Assembly (NCBI GenBank): GCA_003020965.1
Contig: PXRL01000027.1
Location: forward strand, 44,493-108,492
Length of the DNA: 64,000 nt
Direction: 5' to 3'
Origin: Halobacteriales archaeon QS_4_69_225
GTDB taxonomy: Archaea; Halobacteriota; Halobacteria; Halobacteriales; Haloarculaceae
The notes below the pieces were generated by a model. It was not told the origin of the DNA and did no database searches. It was given only the letters and a program-made list of their open reading frames with translations. Numbering within the stretch: the stretch's first letter is position 1; each line of letters begins with the position of its first letter. Below, piece by piece: positions 26,548 to 33,955 of this stretch. The position numbers were made by a program, and so were the translations under genes.

Positions 26548-27477
26548 ATGGCGGAGTGTGACGTCTGCGGCAAGCAGGTGAACATGCCGTACGACTGCGG
26601 GAGCTGCGGCGGCACCTACTGCGGCGACCACCGGCTGCCCGAGAGCCACGACTGTCCGGGGCTCGAGCAGTGGAACGACCCGGACCCGGTGTTCGACAGC
26701 GGCTTCGACGACTCCGTGAGCGACGCCGACCGCTCGAGCGGCGGTCTCGGCGACCGCCTGAGCGTCGCCGGTCCCGGGGGTCCACTCGGTTATTTCAGGG
26801 GCAACGTCGCCTACCTGTTTCTCGCCGTCTCGGTCGTCGTCTTCGGGTTCCAGTTCGTCATCGTACCGGCGCTGGGTTTCGGACTCGGAAGCGACGTCTG
26901 GCGGTCGCTGTTCACCCTCTCGACGGCGAACCCCGAGTACGTCTGGACGTGGGTCATCTCCATCTTCGCCCACGGCGGCCCCAGCCACCTGCTGTTCAAC
27001 GCCATCGCGCTGTACTTCTTCGGCCCCATCGTCGAGCGACAGGTCGGCTCGAAGAAGTTCGCCGCCCTCTTTCTCGTCAGCGGTATCGCCGCCGGCCTCG
27101 GGCAGGTCGGCCTCGGGGTCGTCACCGGCGAGACGGCGAACGTCCTCGGCGCTTCCGGCGCCATCATGGCCATCATGGGCGTGCTGTCGATGACCGCGCC
27201 GGAGCTGAAGGTGCTGCTGTTTTTCGTCATTCCGATGTCGGTCCGGACCCTGACGGTGCTGTTCGCCGGCTTTTCCATCTTCGCGGTGGCGTCCAACACC
27301 GGCGGCCCCGGTCTGCTCAGCGGCGTCGCCCACTTCGCGCACCTGGTCGGGCTGTTCGTCGGCCTCTGGTACGGCAACCGGATCAAGGGCCGCGTCGGCG
27401 GCGGCCCCCGGCAGCTGAACCTCGGGCCCGGCCGGGGCGGCCCCGGCGGCCCCGGCGGTCCGGGCCGGTTCCCGTAG
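26548..27477 (+). CDS. Rhomboid-family intramembrane serine protease with AN1-like zinc finger
   Basis: 309 aa. Residues 1-45 form an AN1-type zinc finger (CDVCGKQVNMPYDCGSCGG then CGDHRLPESHDC). An acidic linker leads to six membrane helices. The rhomboid nucleophile lies in VLGASGAIMAIMG (about S203) and the partner histidine in GVAHFAHLVG (H262 or H265); the HGGPSHLLFNAIALYFFG segment is the conserved second-helix HxxxN motif. A Gly/Pro/Arg-rich tail follows. It should cut membrane proteins inside the bilayer. ATG at 26548 begins the zinc finger. Followed directly by the endonuclease V gene. Confidence 0.9.
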   Translation: MAECDVCGKQVNMPYDCGSCGGTYCGDHRLPESHDCPGLEQWNDPDPVFDSGFDDSVSDADRSSGGLGDRLSVAGPGGPLGYFRGNVAYLFLAVSVVVFGFQFVIVPALGFGLGSDVWRSLFTLSTANPEYVWTWVISIFAHGGPSHLLFNAIALYFFGPIVERQVGSKKFAALFLVSGIAAGLGQVGLGVVTGETANVLGASGAIMAIMGVLSMTAPELKVLLFFVIPMSVRTLTVLFAGFSIFAVASNTGGPGLLSGVAHFAHLVGLFVGLWYGNRIKGRVGGGPRQLNLGPGRGGPGGPGGPGRFP

Positions 27478-27478
27478 C

Positions 27479-28216
27479 ATGGAACTCGTCCGCGACCGCT
27501 TCCGACCCGACGGGAGCCGCTCCCGCGAGGAGATGGAGGCGACACAGCACGACGTCGCCGCGGCGGCGACCTTCGCCGACGACGCCGACGTCGGGCCGGC
27601 GGCCGTCCGGTCGGGCGAGGCCGTCGTCGCCGGCGTCGACCAGGCGTTTCTCGACGAGCGGGTTGTCTCGGCGGTCGTCGCGCTCCGCGGCGACGAGGTG
27701 ATCGCCCGGGCGAGCGCCGTCACGCCGCTGTCGATCCCCTACATCCCCGGGCTGTTGACCTTCCGCGAGGGCGAGCCGATGCTGGCGGCGCTGGAGAACC
27801 TCGACGTCGAGCCGGACGTTCTCGTCCTGGACGGCAGCGGCCGGATTCACTACCGGGAGGCCGGCATCGCAACCCACGTCGGCGTCTGCTTCGACGTCCC
27901 GGCCGTCGGCGTCGCCAAGAGCCTGCTGTGCGGGCGGCCGCGCGAGCCCGTCGACGCGCTATCCGAGGGCGCCCGCGTCCCGATCGAGACCGACGACTCG
28001 ATGACCGCGCCGGACGGCGAGGTGGTCGGCTACGCCTACCAGAGTCGCCAGTACCCGAACTCGACGACGATCAACCCGCTGTACGTCTCGCCGGGCCACC
28101 GACTGTCCGCGGCGACGGCCGTCGACGTCGTCGCGGCGACGGGCGGCGAGTACAAGCTCCCGCGGCCGACGCGGCTGGCCGACGCCTACGCCGACGAACT
28201 GACGGACGACGTGTAG
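27479..28216 (+). CDS. nfi: Endonuclease V
   Basis: Repair nuclease that cuts next to deoxyinosine (and related lesions). The 245-aa protein has the first catalytic aspartate in VAGVDQAF (D54), the second region VLVLDGSGRIHYREAGIATHVGV, and AVGVAKSLLCG, all standard for the family. The usual HPR is HYR here. It begins 1 nt after the rhomboid stop, so the two are co-transcribed. Its 3' neighbour was a HAD hydrolase gene, of which only the tail is left. Confidence 0.9.
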   Translation: MELVRDRFRPDGSRSREEMEATQHDVAAAATFADDADVGPAAVRSGEAVVAGVDQAFLDERVVSAVVALRGDEVIARASAVTPLSIPYIPGLLTFREGEPMLAALENLDVEPDVLVLDGSGRIHYREAGIATHVGVCFDVPAVGVAKSLLCGRPREPVDALSEGARVPIETDDSMTAPDGEVVGYAYQSRQYPNSTTINPLYVSPGHRLSAATAVDVVAATGGEYKLPRPTRLADAYADELTDDV

Positions 28217-28219
28217 AGG

Positions 28220-28399
28220 CTATTCCTCCAGAAGCGCCACCACCTCGTGCAGCGTCTCGACCTCGTGGGTCGGCTCGACGGGCAGTTCCACCCCACGAGC
28301 GTGGGGCCGCCGGAGAAACACCGACTCCAGCCCGGCACGGTGGGCAGCGACGACGTCGCTCCCGCTGTCGCCGGCGTAGAGCGCCGACCTCGGAGCGGT
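28220..28399 (-). pseudogene. C-terminal remnant of a HAD-superfamily hydrolase
   Basis: On the minus strand the frame ending at the TAG at 28220 reads ALYAGDSGSDVVAAHRAGL, the HAD motif IV (GDSxxDV) of phosphoglycolate-phosphatase-like enzymes, then ESVFLRRPH and a normal-looking C-terminus. Upstream of about 28385 the similarity stops, an in-frame TAA follows near 28415, and no start codon exists in between. The N-terminal two thirds, with the nucleophile aspartate, are absent from the window. Loss coincides with the insertion of the hairpin element at 28446, so deletion with insertion is the likely history. Confidence 0.7.
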
Positions 28400-28832
28400 C
28401 GGCGGAACGGGACGGATAGCTTAACTGTCGGCCAGTCGAGCGGCGCACGTAAGCTACGCCCGCCCTGAAGAGCGGGGCTTTCACCCATGATGGGTTTCCA
28501 CCACACTCTCGACGACGGCGGACGCGGGTTGCACGCACAGCGTTCGGCCGGAGGAGACTGTTCTGTGTCCTCTGGCGTACTCTCACCGGGCTTTATCCGG
28601 CGAGGCGCTGGCCCATGGAGAGGCACGTCCGCCGCGGCACGACGCCGCGGCGACCGGCTGGCTCACACCGTCCTCAGAACGCAGAGCGCTCTGATGTGCT
28701 CGAAAATCGTGGAACGATTTTCGAACGCCCGGCCTACGGCGGCCCCTGCACCGGCTCCATTTTGGCTCCGGTGCAGTACCAGCCGGTACGCGACCGACCA
28801 AGTTAACACTAACGAATCACAAACCATGTTCT

Positions 28833-28964
28833 GTGAAGCATCTCACCATCAAGTTCGAGGACGAAGAACAGTTCGAGCGAATCAAAGCCGAGAAGGAACG
28901 CCGCGGCCTGACGTGGCGCGGCGTGCTGGTCGAGTGGTCGGAAACCAGTTCGGCCGACGACTAA
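28833..28964 (+). CDS. 43-aa charged protein inside the hairpin element
   Basis: A GTG-started frame encodes MKHLTIKFEDEEQFERIKAE followed by KERRGLTWRGVLVEW and a short acidic end. The beta strand then helix pattern and alternating charges resemble small ribbon-helix-helix-like or element-associated proteins, but I cannot assign a family. Composition is protein-like (acidic/amphipathic helix), unlike shadow frames nearby, and the frame ends just before the hairpin array. It has no counterpart in copy 1. It could be the residual accessory gene of the element. Confidence 0.5.
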   Translation: MKHLTIKFEDEEQFERIKAEKERRGLTWRGVLVEWSETSSADD

Positions 28965-28994
28965 AAGACGCGAGGAGCCCTGTCGGCTTCCTCC

Positions 28995-29125
28995 CCGTCC
29001 TCAGAAATCTCCGATTTCTGATGGGCGAACGAGACGCTTCGCGTCTCGTCAACGTCCCCAGAACGCAAAGCGTTCTGGTGTGCGAACGAATCGCAGAGCG
29101 ATTCGTTAACCCCGTGAACGGCGGG
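28995..29125 (+). repeat. Array of five hairpins at the right end of element copy 2
   Basis: Successive perfect or near-perfect stems: CAGAAATC/GATTTCTG at 29003-29021, ACGAGACGC/GCGTCTCGT around 29029-29049, CCAGAACGC/GCGTTCTGG around 29057-29077, ACGAATCGC/GCGATTCGT around 29085-29106 and CCCCG/CGGGG at 29110-29126. Spacers are 7-9 nt and include repeated GTGTGCGA or TGGGCGA. Different stem sequences with preserved pairing imply selection on structure. Confidence 0.8.
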
Positions 29126-29145
29126 GTTTCCGCCTCGGAGAGAAG

Positions 29146-29973
29146 ATGAGCAATCGGACGGTTCTCATCACGGGCTGTTCGTCCGGCATCGGCCGGGCGA
29201 CGGCGTACGCCTTTCTCGACGAGGAGTGGCGCGTCTACGCGACGGCGCGCGACCCGGCGGACGTCGAGCAGCTGGGCGAGGCGGGCTGTGAGACCGGGAC
29301 GCTGGACGTCACCGACCCCGACGACGTCGAGCGGGTCGTCGACCGGGTCGTCGAGGAGGCGGGTCGGGTCGACGCGCTGGTCAACAATGCCGGCTACGGC
29401 CAGCACGGCCCGCTGGAGGACGTCGACGACGACCGCCTCCGCCGGCAGTTCGACGTCAATCTCTTCGGGCCCCACCGGCTCGTCCGGGCGGTGCTGCCGC
29501 ACATGCGGGCCCGCGAGGACGGCACCATCGTCAACGTCTCCTCGGTGGCCGGGCGGCTGGCGGCGCCCGGGATGGGCGCCTACGCGGCCTCGAAGCACGC
29601 CGTCGAGGGGTACAGCGACGCCCTCCGGCTGGAGGTGGCGCCGCTCGGCGTCGACGTCAGCGTCGTCCAGCCCGGCCCGGTCGAGACGTCGTTCCGGGAC
29701 CGCGTCGGCGACGAGCTCGACCGCCTCGACCGCACCGACGCCTACGCCGACATTTACGACCTCCAGGAAGACGCCTCGCTGCTCGGCGGCGACGGCCCCT
29801 TCGCGGTCCACCCGGCGGCGGTCGCCGAGGCGGTCGTCGAGGCGTCGGTCTCGCCGGACCCCGAGCCCCGGTACGTCGTCGGGCGGGTCGCACAGCTGCT
29901 CGTCTACGCCGGCTACCTGCCGGACCCCGTCCGCGACCGCGTCTTCGAAGCGGTCCGGCGGTTCGCGGGGTAG
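29146..29973 (+). CDS. Short-chain dehydrogenase/reductase
   Basis: 275-aa NAD(P)-dependent oxidoreductase of the classical SDR fold. Cofactor motif TGCSSGIG at residues 9-16, the NNAG motif VNNAGYGQHG, catalytic Ser in NVSSVAGRL and YxxxK in YAASKHAVEGY, followed by VQPGPVETSF. The first strand lacks the acidic residue directly after the glycine motif that would favour NAD, so NADP use is possible. Substrate unknown. The hairpin element ends 12 nt upstream, so its transcription now starts in or passes through that element. Four nucleotides of overlap-free spacing separate it from the glycerate kinase gene. Confidence 0.9.
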   Translation: MSNRTVLITGCSSGIGRATAYAFLDEEWRVYATARDPADVEQLGEAGCETGTLDVTDPDDVERVVDRVVEEAGRVDALVNNAGYGQHGPLEDVDDDRLRRQFDVNLFGPHRLVRAVLPHMRAREDGTIVNVSSVAGRLAAPGMGAYAASKHAVEGYSDALRLEVAPLGVDVSVVQPGPVETSFRDRVGDELDRLDRTDAYADIYDLQEDASLLGGDGPFAVHPAAVAEAVVEASVSPDPEPRYVVGRVAQLLVYAGYLPDPVRDRVFEAVRRFAG

Positions 29974-29974
29974 C

Positions 29975-31261
29975 GTGTTCGCCGACCGGTCGGCCCACGC
30001 GACGTCGCCCGCCCGCGAGCTGGCACTGGACTGTCTGACGGCGGGAATCGAGGCGGCCCGCCCAGAACGAGCCGTCGAGCGACAGTGTGCGGTCCGAAAC
30101 GGGACGTTCCGCGTCCGGGGCGCCGACTACGATCTGTCGGCGTACGAGAAGATGCTCGTCGTCGGCGGCGGCAAGGCGGCCGACGGGCTGGCGGCGGCGC
30201 TGGCCGACCGGCTCGACCCCGACGGCGGCGTGGTCGTCACCGGCGCTCGGACCGCCGACCCCGACGGCGTCGCGGTCCGGCTCGGCGAGCACCCGACGCC
30301 CGGCGAGGGCAGCGTCGCCGGCGCGGAGGCGGTGCTGGCGGCCGCCGAGGCGGCCGGCGAGGAGACGCTCGTCGTCGCGGCAATCACCGGCGGCGGCAGC
30401 GCGCTGCTCTGTGCGCCGGCGGGCGGGCTGGCGGCCGACGACCTCGCGGCCGTCACCGCGGACCTGCTCGCCGCCGGCGCGCCGGTCGAGGCGGTGAACC
30501 GCGTCCGGCGGGCCTGTTCGAGCCTGAAGGGCGGCGGCCTCGCGGCGGCGGCCGCGCCGGCGACCATCGTCGGGATCGTCGTCAGCGACGTCGTCGGCGA
30601 CGACCCGGGGGTCGTCGCCAGCGGCCCGACGGTCCCCCGGCCGGTCGACCCCGAGGCCGCCCTCGCCGTTCTCGACCGCTACGACGTGCGGGCGGCGGCC
30701 GTCCGCGAACACCTCGAGGCGGCGACGCCGGAGCCGGCGCCGGCGGTCGACGCGGCAACACATGTCGTCGCCGGCGCCGCCGACGCGATCGAGGCCGCCG
30801 CGGCGGTCGCGGCCGACCGGGGGTACGAGCCGTGCCGGCTGTCGACGCGAATCGAGGGGGAAGCGAGCGAGGCGGGGCGGCTCCACGCCGCCGTCGCCGC
30901 CGAGGTCGCCGCCGCGGGCCACCCCGTCGAGCCGCCCGCCGTGTTACTGTCCGGCGGCGAGACGACGGTGACGGTCGACGGCGACGGCGCCGGCGGCCCG
31001 AACCAGGAGTTCGCCGTCGGCGCCGGCCTCGCGCTGCCGTCGGAGGCGGCCGTCGCCGCGGTCGACACCGACGGCCGCGACGGCAGCACCGACGCCGCCG
31101 GCGCGCTCGTCGGCGGCTTCGACGACGCGACGGCACAGGCAGTACGGGCGGCGCTGGCCGAAAATGACTGTCACGGCTTCCTCGAAGAGCGCGACGCGCT
31201 GCTGCGGTCGGGGCCGACCGGCACGAACGTCAACGACCTCCGGGTCGTCGTCGTGGACTGA
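29975..31261 (+). CDS. Glycerate 2-kinase (DUF4147/MOFRL family)
   Basis: Phosphorylates D-glycerate to 2-phosphoglycerate, feeding glycolysis. The 428-aa product has the DUF4147 domain (YEKMLVVGGGKAADGLAAAL, AITGGGSALLCAPAGGL, VRRACSSLKGGGLAAAAAPA, VSDVVGDDPGVVASGPT) and the C-terminal MOFRL domain (LLSGGETTVTV, GGPNQEFAVGAGL, DTDGRDGSTDAAGALV, TGTNVNDLRVV). The GTG at 29975 immediately follows the SDR stop and starts a family-typical N-terminus; the longer open frame upstream is a shadow of the SDR gene. Co-transcription with the SDR is likely. Confidence 0.93.
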   Translation: MFADRSAHATSPARELALDCLTAGIEAARPERAVERQCAVRNGTFRVRGADYDLSAYEKMLVVGGGKAADGLAAALADRLDPDGGVVVTGARTADPDGVAVRLGEHPTPGEGSVAGAEAVLAAAEAAGEETLVVAAITGGGSALLCAPAGGLAADDLAAVTADLLAAGAPVEAVNRVRRACSSLKGGGLAAAAAPATIVGIVVSDVVGDDPGVVASGPTVPRPVDPEAALAVLDRYDVRAAAVREHLEAATPEPAPAVDAATHVVAGAADAIEAAAAVAADRGYEPCRLSTRIEGEASEAGRLHAAVAAEVAAAGHPVEPPAVLLSGGETTVTVDGDGAGGPNQEFAVGAGLALPSEAAVAAVDTDGRDGSTDAAGALVGGFDDATAQAVRAALAENDCHGFLEERDALLRSGPTGTNVNDLRVVVVD

Positions 31262-31268
31262 CCTGCGA

Positions 31269-32357
31269 CTACTCGAGACAGGCGGCGACGACGTCGAGCA
31301 TCGCCTCGCCGTGGACCGGCTCGGCGAACAGCGGGACGCGTCTGACCTCCCGGCCGCGGAACAGCTCCTGAGCGCGTGCGAGCGCCTCCCGCTGGACCTC
31401 CCAGCGCCGCCGGCAGAACTCACACCCCTCGGTGTCGGGGGCGACGAACCAGTCGTCGTCGAGGCCGGCGACGCCGGCGAGGTCCTCGCTCACGCGGTTG
31501 ACCACGAGCGTTCCGACGGGGACGTCGAACTCGCCGAGGCGGGCGACGAGCCGCTCGCTCTCGACGACGCTCATCTCCTCGGGCACCATCACGACGCGGA
31601 AGTCGGTCCGGGTCGGGTCCTGCAGGGCGTCCCGCAGCCGCTCGATCTTCGCCGATAGCTCCCGGAGGTCGTCGACGCCGCCCTCGACGTCGGCGTCGGC
31701 GTCGCCGCCGCCGAACAGCCCGGCGATGCTGCCGGCCATCCCGGAGAACTTTTGACGGACGGCCAGCAGTCGGCCGACCATCGACTCCATGACGTCGGGT
31801 AGCTCCAGCAGCCGGAGAGTGTGGCCGGTCGGCGCCGTGTCGACGACGACGCGGTCGAAGCGGGGGTCGTCGAGGTACTCCAGCAGTAGCTGGACGGCGG
31901 CGGCCTCGTCGGCGCCCGGCATCGCGCCGCCGGCCAGCGGGTGGTCACCACCGCCGAGCAGCTCGCCCATTCCGCCGAGTCCTGCGCCGCCGGCGGGGCC
32001 GGCGCCAGCGGCGGCGTCGGCGCCGGCTGCCGACTCGTCGGGCGCGAACGGCCCGGTCGCGGCCTCGGGGTCGATCTCGGCGGCCCACAGCGGGTCCGCC
32101 TCCCGGATGCGGGTCGGCTCGGCCGGAATCGACGTCTCGAGGGTGTCCGACAGCGAGTGGGCGGGGTCGGTCGACAGCACCAGCGTCGCGGTGCCGTCGC
32201 GGGCGCTGGCCAGCGCCGTCGCGGCCGCACAGGTCGTCTTCCCGACGCCGCCCTTCCCGCCGTAGAGGACGTACTCCGGGGCGTCGACGCCGGCCGGGAG
32301 GTCGTCGTTGGCGACGGCCTCGACGGAGTCGACCGGCTCGACGGTGAGGTCACTCAT
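31269..32357 (-). CDS. ArsA/Get3-family ATPase
   Basis: 362-aa P-loop ATPase with the deviant Walker A GGKGGVGKTTCAAATALA near residues 33-50, switch I LSTDPAHSLSD and switch II VVDTAPTGHTLRLLELP. A CEFCRRRW motif near the C-terminus supplies the Get3-type cysteine pair. An insertion rich in Gly/Ala (GADAAAGAGPAGGAGLGGMG) replaces part of the usual helical domain. Archaeal members are thought to handle tail-anchored proteins rather than arsenite; no arsenite genes are nearby. Convergent with the glycerate kinase gene, 7 nt apart. Confidence 0.88.
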   Translation of the reverse strand: MSDLTVEPVDSVEAVANDDLPAGVDAPEYVLYGGKGGVGKTTCAAATALASARDGTATLVLSTDPAHSLSDTLETSIPAEPTRIREADPLWAAEIDPEAATGPFAPDESAAGADAAAGAGPAGGAGLGGMGELLGGGDHPLAGGAMPGADEAAAVQLLLEYLDDPRFDRVVVDTAPTGHTLRLLELPDVMESMVGRLLAVRQKFSGMAGSIAGLFGGGDADADVEGGVDDLRELSAKIERLRDALQDPTRTDFRVVMVPEEMSVVESERLVARLGEFDVPVGTLVVNRVSEDLAGVAGLDDDWFVAPDTEGCEFCRRRWEVQREALARAQELFRGREVRRVPLFAEPVHGEAMLDVVAACLE

Positions 32358-32510
32358 ACCGCCGTTGAACGCTCCGGACTTGTGTACCCGTCGGTGGCCG
32401 CGGTGAACGGTCGTCGGCCGTCGTGGGCCGCCGTGGGGCGCCGTGAGTGGTCGTCGATCGTCAGGGCCCGACGGCCGGCGCCGGCGGTGACCGCTCTCCG
32501 CGCGGACGCG

Positions 32511-33617
32511 CTACGCAAAGAACGACGCCAGCCGGTCGGCGGCCTCCTCGGCGCGGGGCGTCACGAGAGCGAACCGGAGCCACGCTTCGCGGGAATCGCC
32601 GAATGCCGCCCCCGGCATGCCGGCGACGCCGGCCTCGTCGACGAGCCGTTCGGCGTTGTCGAGGGTGCCGGGGTAGCCGTCGAACCGCGCCATCACGTAG
32701 AAGCCGCCGCGGGGGCGGGTGTACTCGGCACCGGCCGCCTCAAGCGCCGCACAGAAGGCGTCGATACGGTCGGCCAGCAGTCGCCGGGTCTCCTCGTAGT
32801 AGTCGGCCGGCGTCTCCCGCAGCGCCGCCAGCACCGCCCGCTGGGCCGGCCGCGAGCAGGCGACGTTGACCAGCATGTGCCGCGTCCGGGCGGCCTCCAG
32901 CAGCCACTCCGGGAGGACCGCGTAGCCGACCCGGAAGCCCGTAATCGCCATCGACTTCGAGAAGGAGTTGGTGACGGCGACCCGTTTGGAGTCGAACTCG
33001 AGGGCGGTCGCGAAGGCGCCGTCCTCGAAGACGAAGTGGTCGTACACCTCGTCGGAGACCAACAGCGCGTCGTGGGTCTCGGCGACGTCGACGAGCTCGC
33101 GCTTCAGCTCGCGGCCGTACACCGCGCCGGTGGGGTTGTTCGGCGAGTTGACGACGATCGCGGCGGCCTCGTCGCTCGCCGTCGCCCGGACGGCGGCGGG
33201 GTCGAGCGTCCCGTCCGGCTCGGCCTCGACGAACCGCGGCGTCGCCTCCAGCATCTTCGCCCGGCCCTGGTAGTAGGGGTAGACGGGGTCGGTGAGCAGC
33301 ACCTCGTCGCCGTCGGCCGCCTCGAGCGCACAGGCCGTCGCCAGGTAGTTCGCCTCGCCGGCGCCGTTGGTGACGATCACCCGCTCGACGTCGACGTTCC
33401 GGCGGGCGGCGATCTCCTCGCGCAGTTCCCGCAGTCCCTCGCTGGGCGGATACTGGAACCGCTCGACGTCGGCGTCGGCGTACGCCGCCAGCCCGGACCG
33501 GACGGCCGCCGGCGCCTCCCAGTCGGGGTTGCCGGAAACCATGTCGACGACATCCCGTTCGGCCGCGGCCGCGTACTCCATCATGTGGAAGAACAGCGGC
33601 CGGTCGTAGTCGTCCAT
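32511..33617 (-). CDS. Pyridoxal-phosphate-dependent aminotransferase, class I/II
   Basis: 368-aa aspartate-aminotransferase-fold enzyme. N-terminal DMVSGNPDWEAPAAVR, cofactor-binding TNGAGEANYLAT, the VNSPNNPTGAVYGREL motif, the aspartate in LLVSDEVYDHFVF and the Schiff-base lysine in NSFSKSMAITGFRVGY are all visible. Substrate cannot be assigned by eye; aspartate, alanine or an aromatic acid are possible. The ATG at 33617 is preferred over an upstream GTG/ATG because the core starts soon after. A TTATCTGAACAC motif lies about 50 nt upstream and is shared with the divergent downstream gene. Confidence 0.9.
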   Translation of the reverse strand: MDDYDRPLFFHMMEYAAAAERDVVDMVSGNPDWEAPAAVRSGLAAYADADVERFQYPPSEGLRELREEIAARRNVDVERVIVTNGAGEANYLATACALEAADGDEVLLTDPVYPYYQGRAKMLEATPRFVEAEPDGTLDPAAVRATASDEAAAIVVNSPNNPTGAVYGRELKRELVDVAETHDALLVSDEVYDHFVFEDGAFATALEFDSKRVAVTNSFSKSMAITGFRVGYAVLPEWLLEAARTRHMLVNVACSRPAQRAVLAALRETPADYYEETRRLLADRIDAFCAALEAAGAEYTRPRGGFYVMARFDGYPGTLDNAERLVDEAGVAGMPGAAFGDSREAWLRFALVTPRAEEAADRLASFFA

Positions 33618-33666
33618 ACCGTCCGTGACGGCGCGAGCCACGTCGGTCTGACGCTTCGGCGCGGTA

Positions 33667-33678
33667 GTGTTCAGATAA
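33667..33678 (-). promoter_or_regulatory. TTATCTGAACAC motif, minus-strand copy
   Basis: On the minus strand CTTTTTATCTGAACAC lies about 50-61 nt upstream of the aminotransferase ATG. The T-rich front could be the TATA box. Two plus-strand copies of the 12-mer lie upstream of the divergent gene. Confidence 0.55.
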
Positions 33679-33744
33679 AAAGCTCATAGGGAGCCTGAAG
33701 ACGCAGAAAGCCCTCGGCGCTCTCGACTCCCGCGACTCGCTGCG

Positions 33745-33833
33745 CGCTTCGGGCGCGTTGCGCCCTGCAGTGTCCTCGCGCGGCGTTGCCGCGCGAGCGG
33801 GCCGAGGGAGCCTGCGGCTCCCTCGCGGCTTAC
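33745..33833. repeat. Three consecutive GC-rich hairpins in the divergent intergenic region
   Basis: The stems are GGGCGC gtt GCGCCC (about 33748-33763), CTCGCGCGGC gtt GCCGCGCGAG (about 33774-33797) and GAGGGAGCC tgc GGCTCCCTC (about 33804-33825), with 6-10 nt spacers. The arrangement resembles the hairpin array of the mobile element at 29.0 kb in style, not in sequence. No protein frame is plausible here, so it is an RNA- or DNA-structural feature of unknown role. Confidence 0.6.
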
Positions 33834-33922
33834 GTCGTCGGGGTTCGCCGAGAGCGCCTCGCCCTTTCAGTCCGCCAGGATTCGGTTGGTTCCCTGGCAG
33901 AAACGGACCGGCTCGCCAGTGC

Positions 33923-33934
33923 TTATCTGAACAC
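33923..33934 (+). promoter_or_regulatory. TTATCTGAACAC motif, first plus-strand copy
   Basis: Exact 12-mer, 85-96 nt before the amidase ATG and 33 nt before an identical copy. With the inverted copy upstream of the aminotransferase it makes three sites in 300 bp. Confidence 0.5.
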
Positions 33935-33955
33935 CGCCGTTCGGCTGGCCATCGC

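Larger units (their letters stand above)
28446..29133 (+). mobile_element. TnpB-less IS200/IS605-like element, copy 2, with hairpin array
   Basis: Second copy of the element near 17.5 kb, in the opposite orientation. The left end has the same CACGTAAGCTAC followed by a GC stem with a TGAAGA loop; the right end is CCCCGTGAACGGCGGGG followed by TTTCCGC, like copy 1. Homology between copies covers about 28510-28790, including the stem pairs near 28670-28735 and the stem-loop at 28756-28785. Unlike copy 1 it then carries a 43-codon frame and an array of four more hairpins before the right end. No transposase or TnpB frame remains. It ends 12 nt before the SDR start codon. Confidence 0.6.

Noticed and set aside
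28995..29125. Hairpin array considered as a CRISPR array or rho-independent terminator series
   Set aside because: Stem sequences differ from one another and spacers are 7-9 nt, unlike CRISPR; five in a row before a gene start is not a terminator arrangement.
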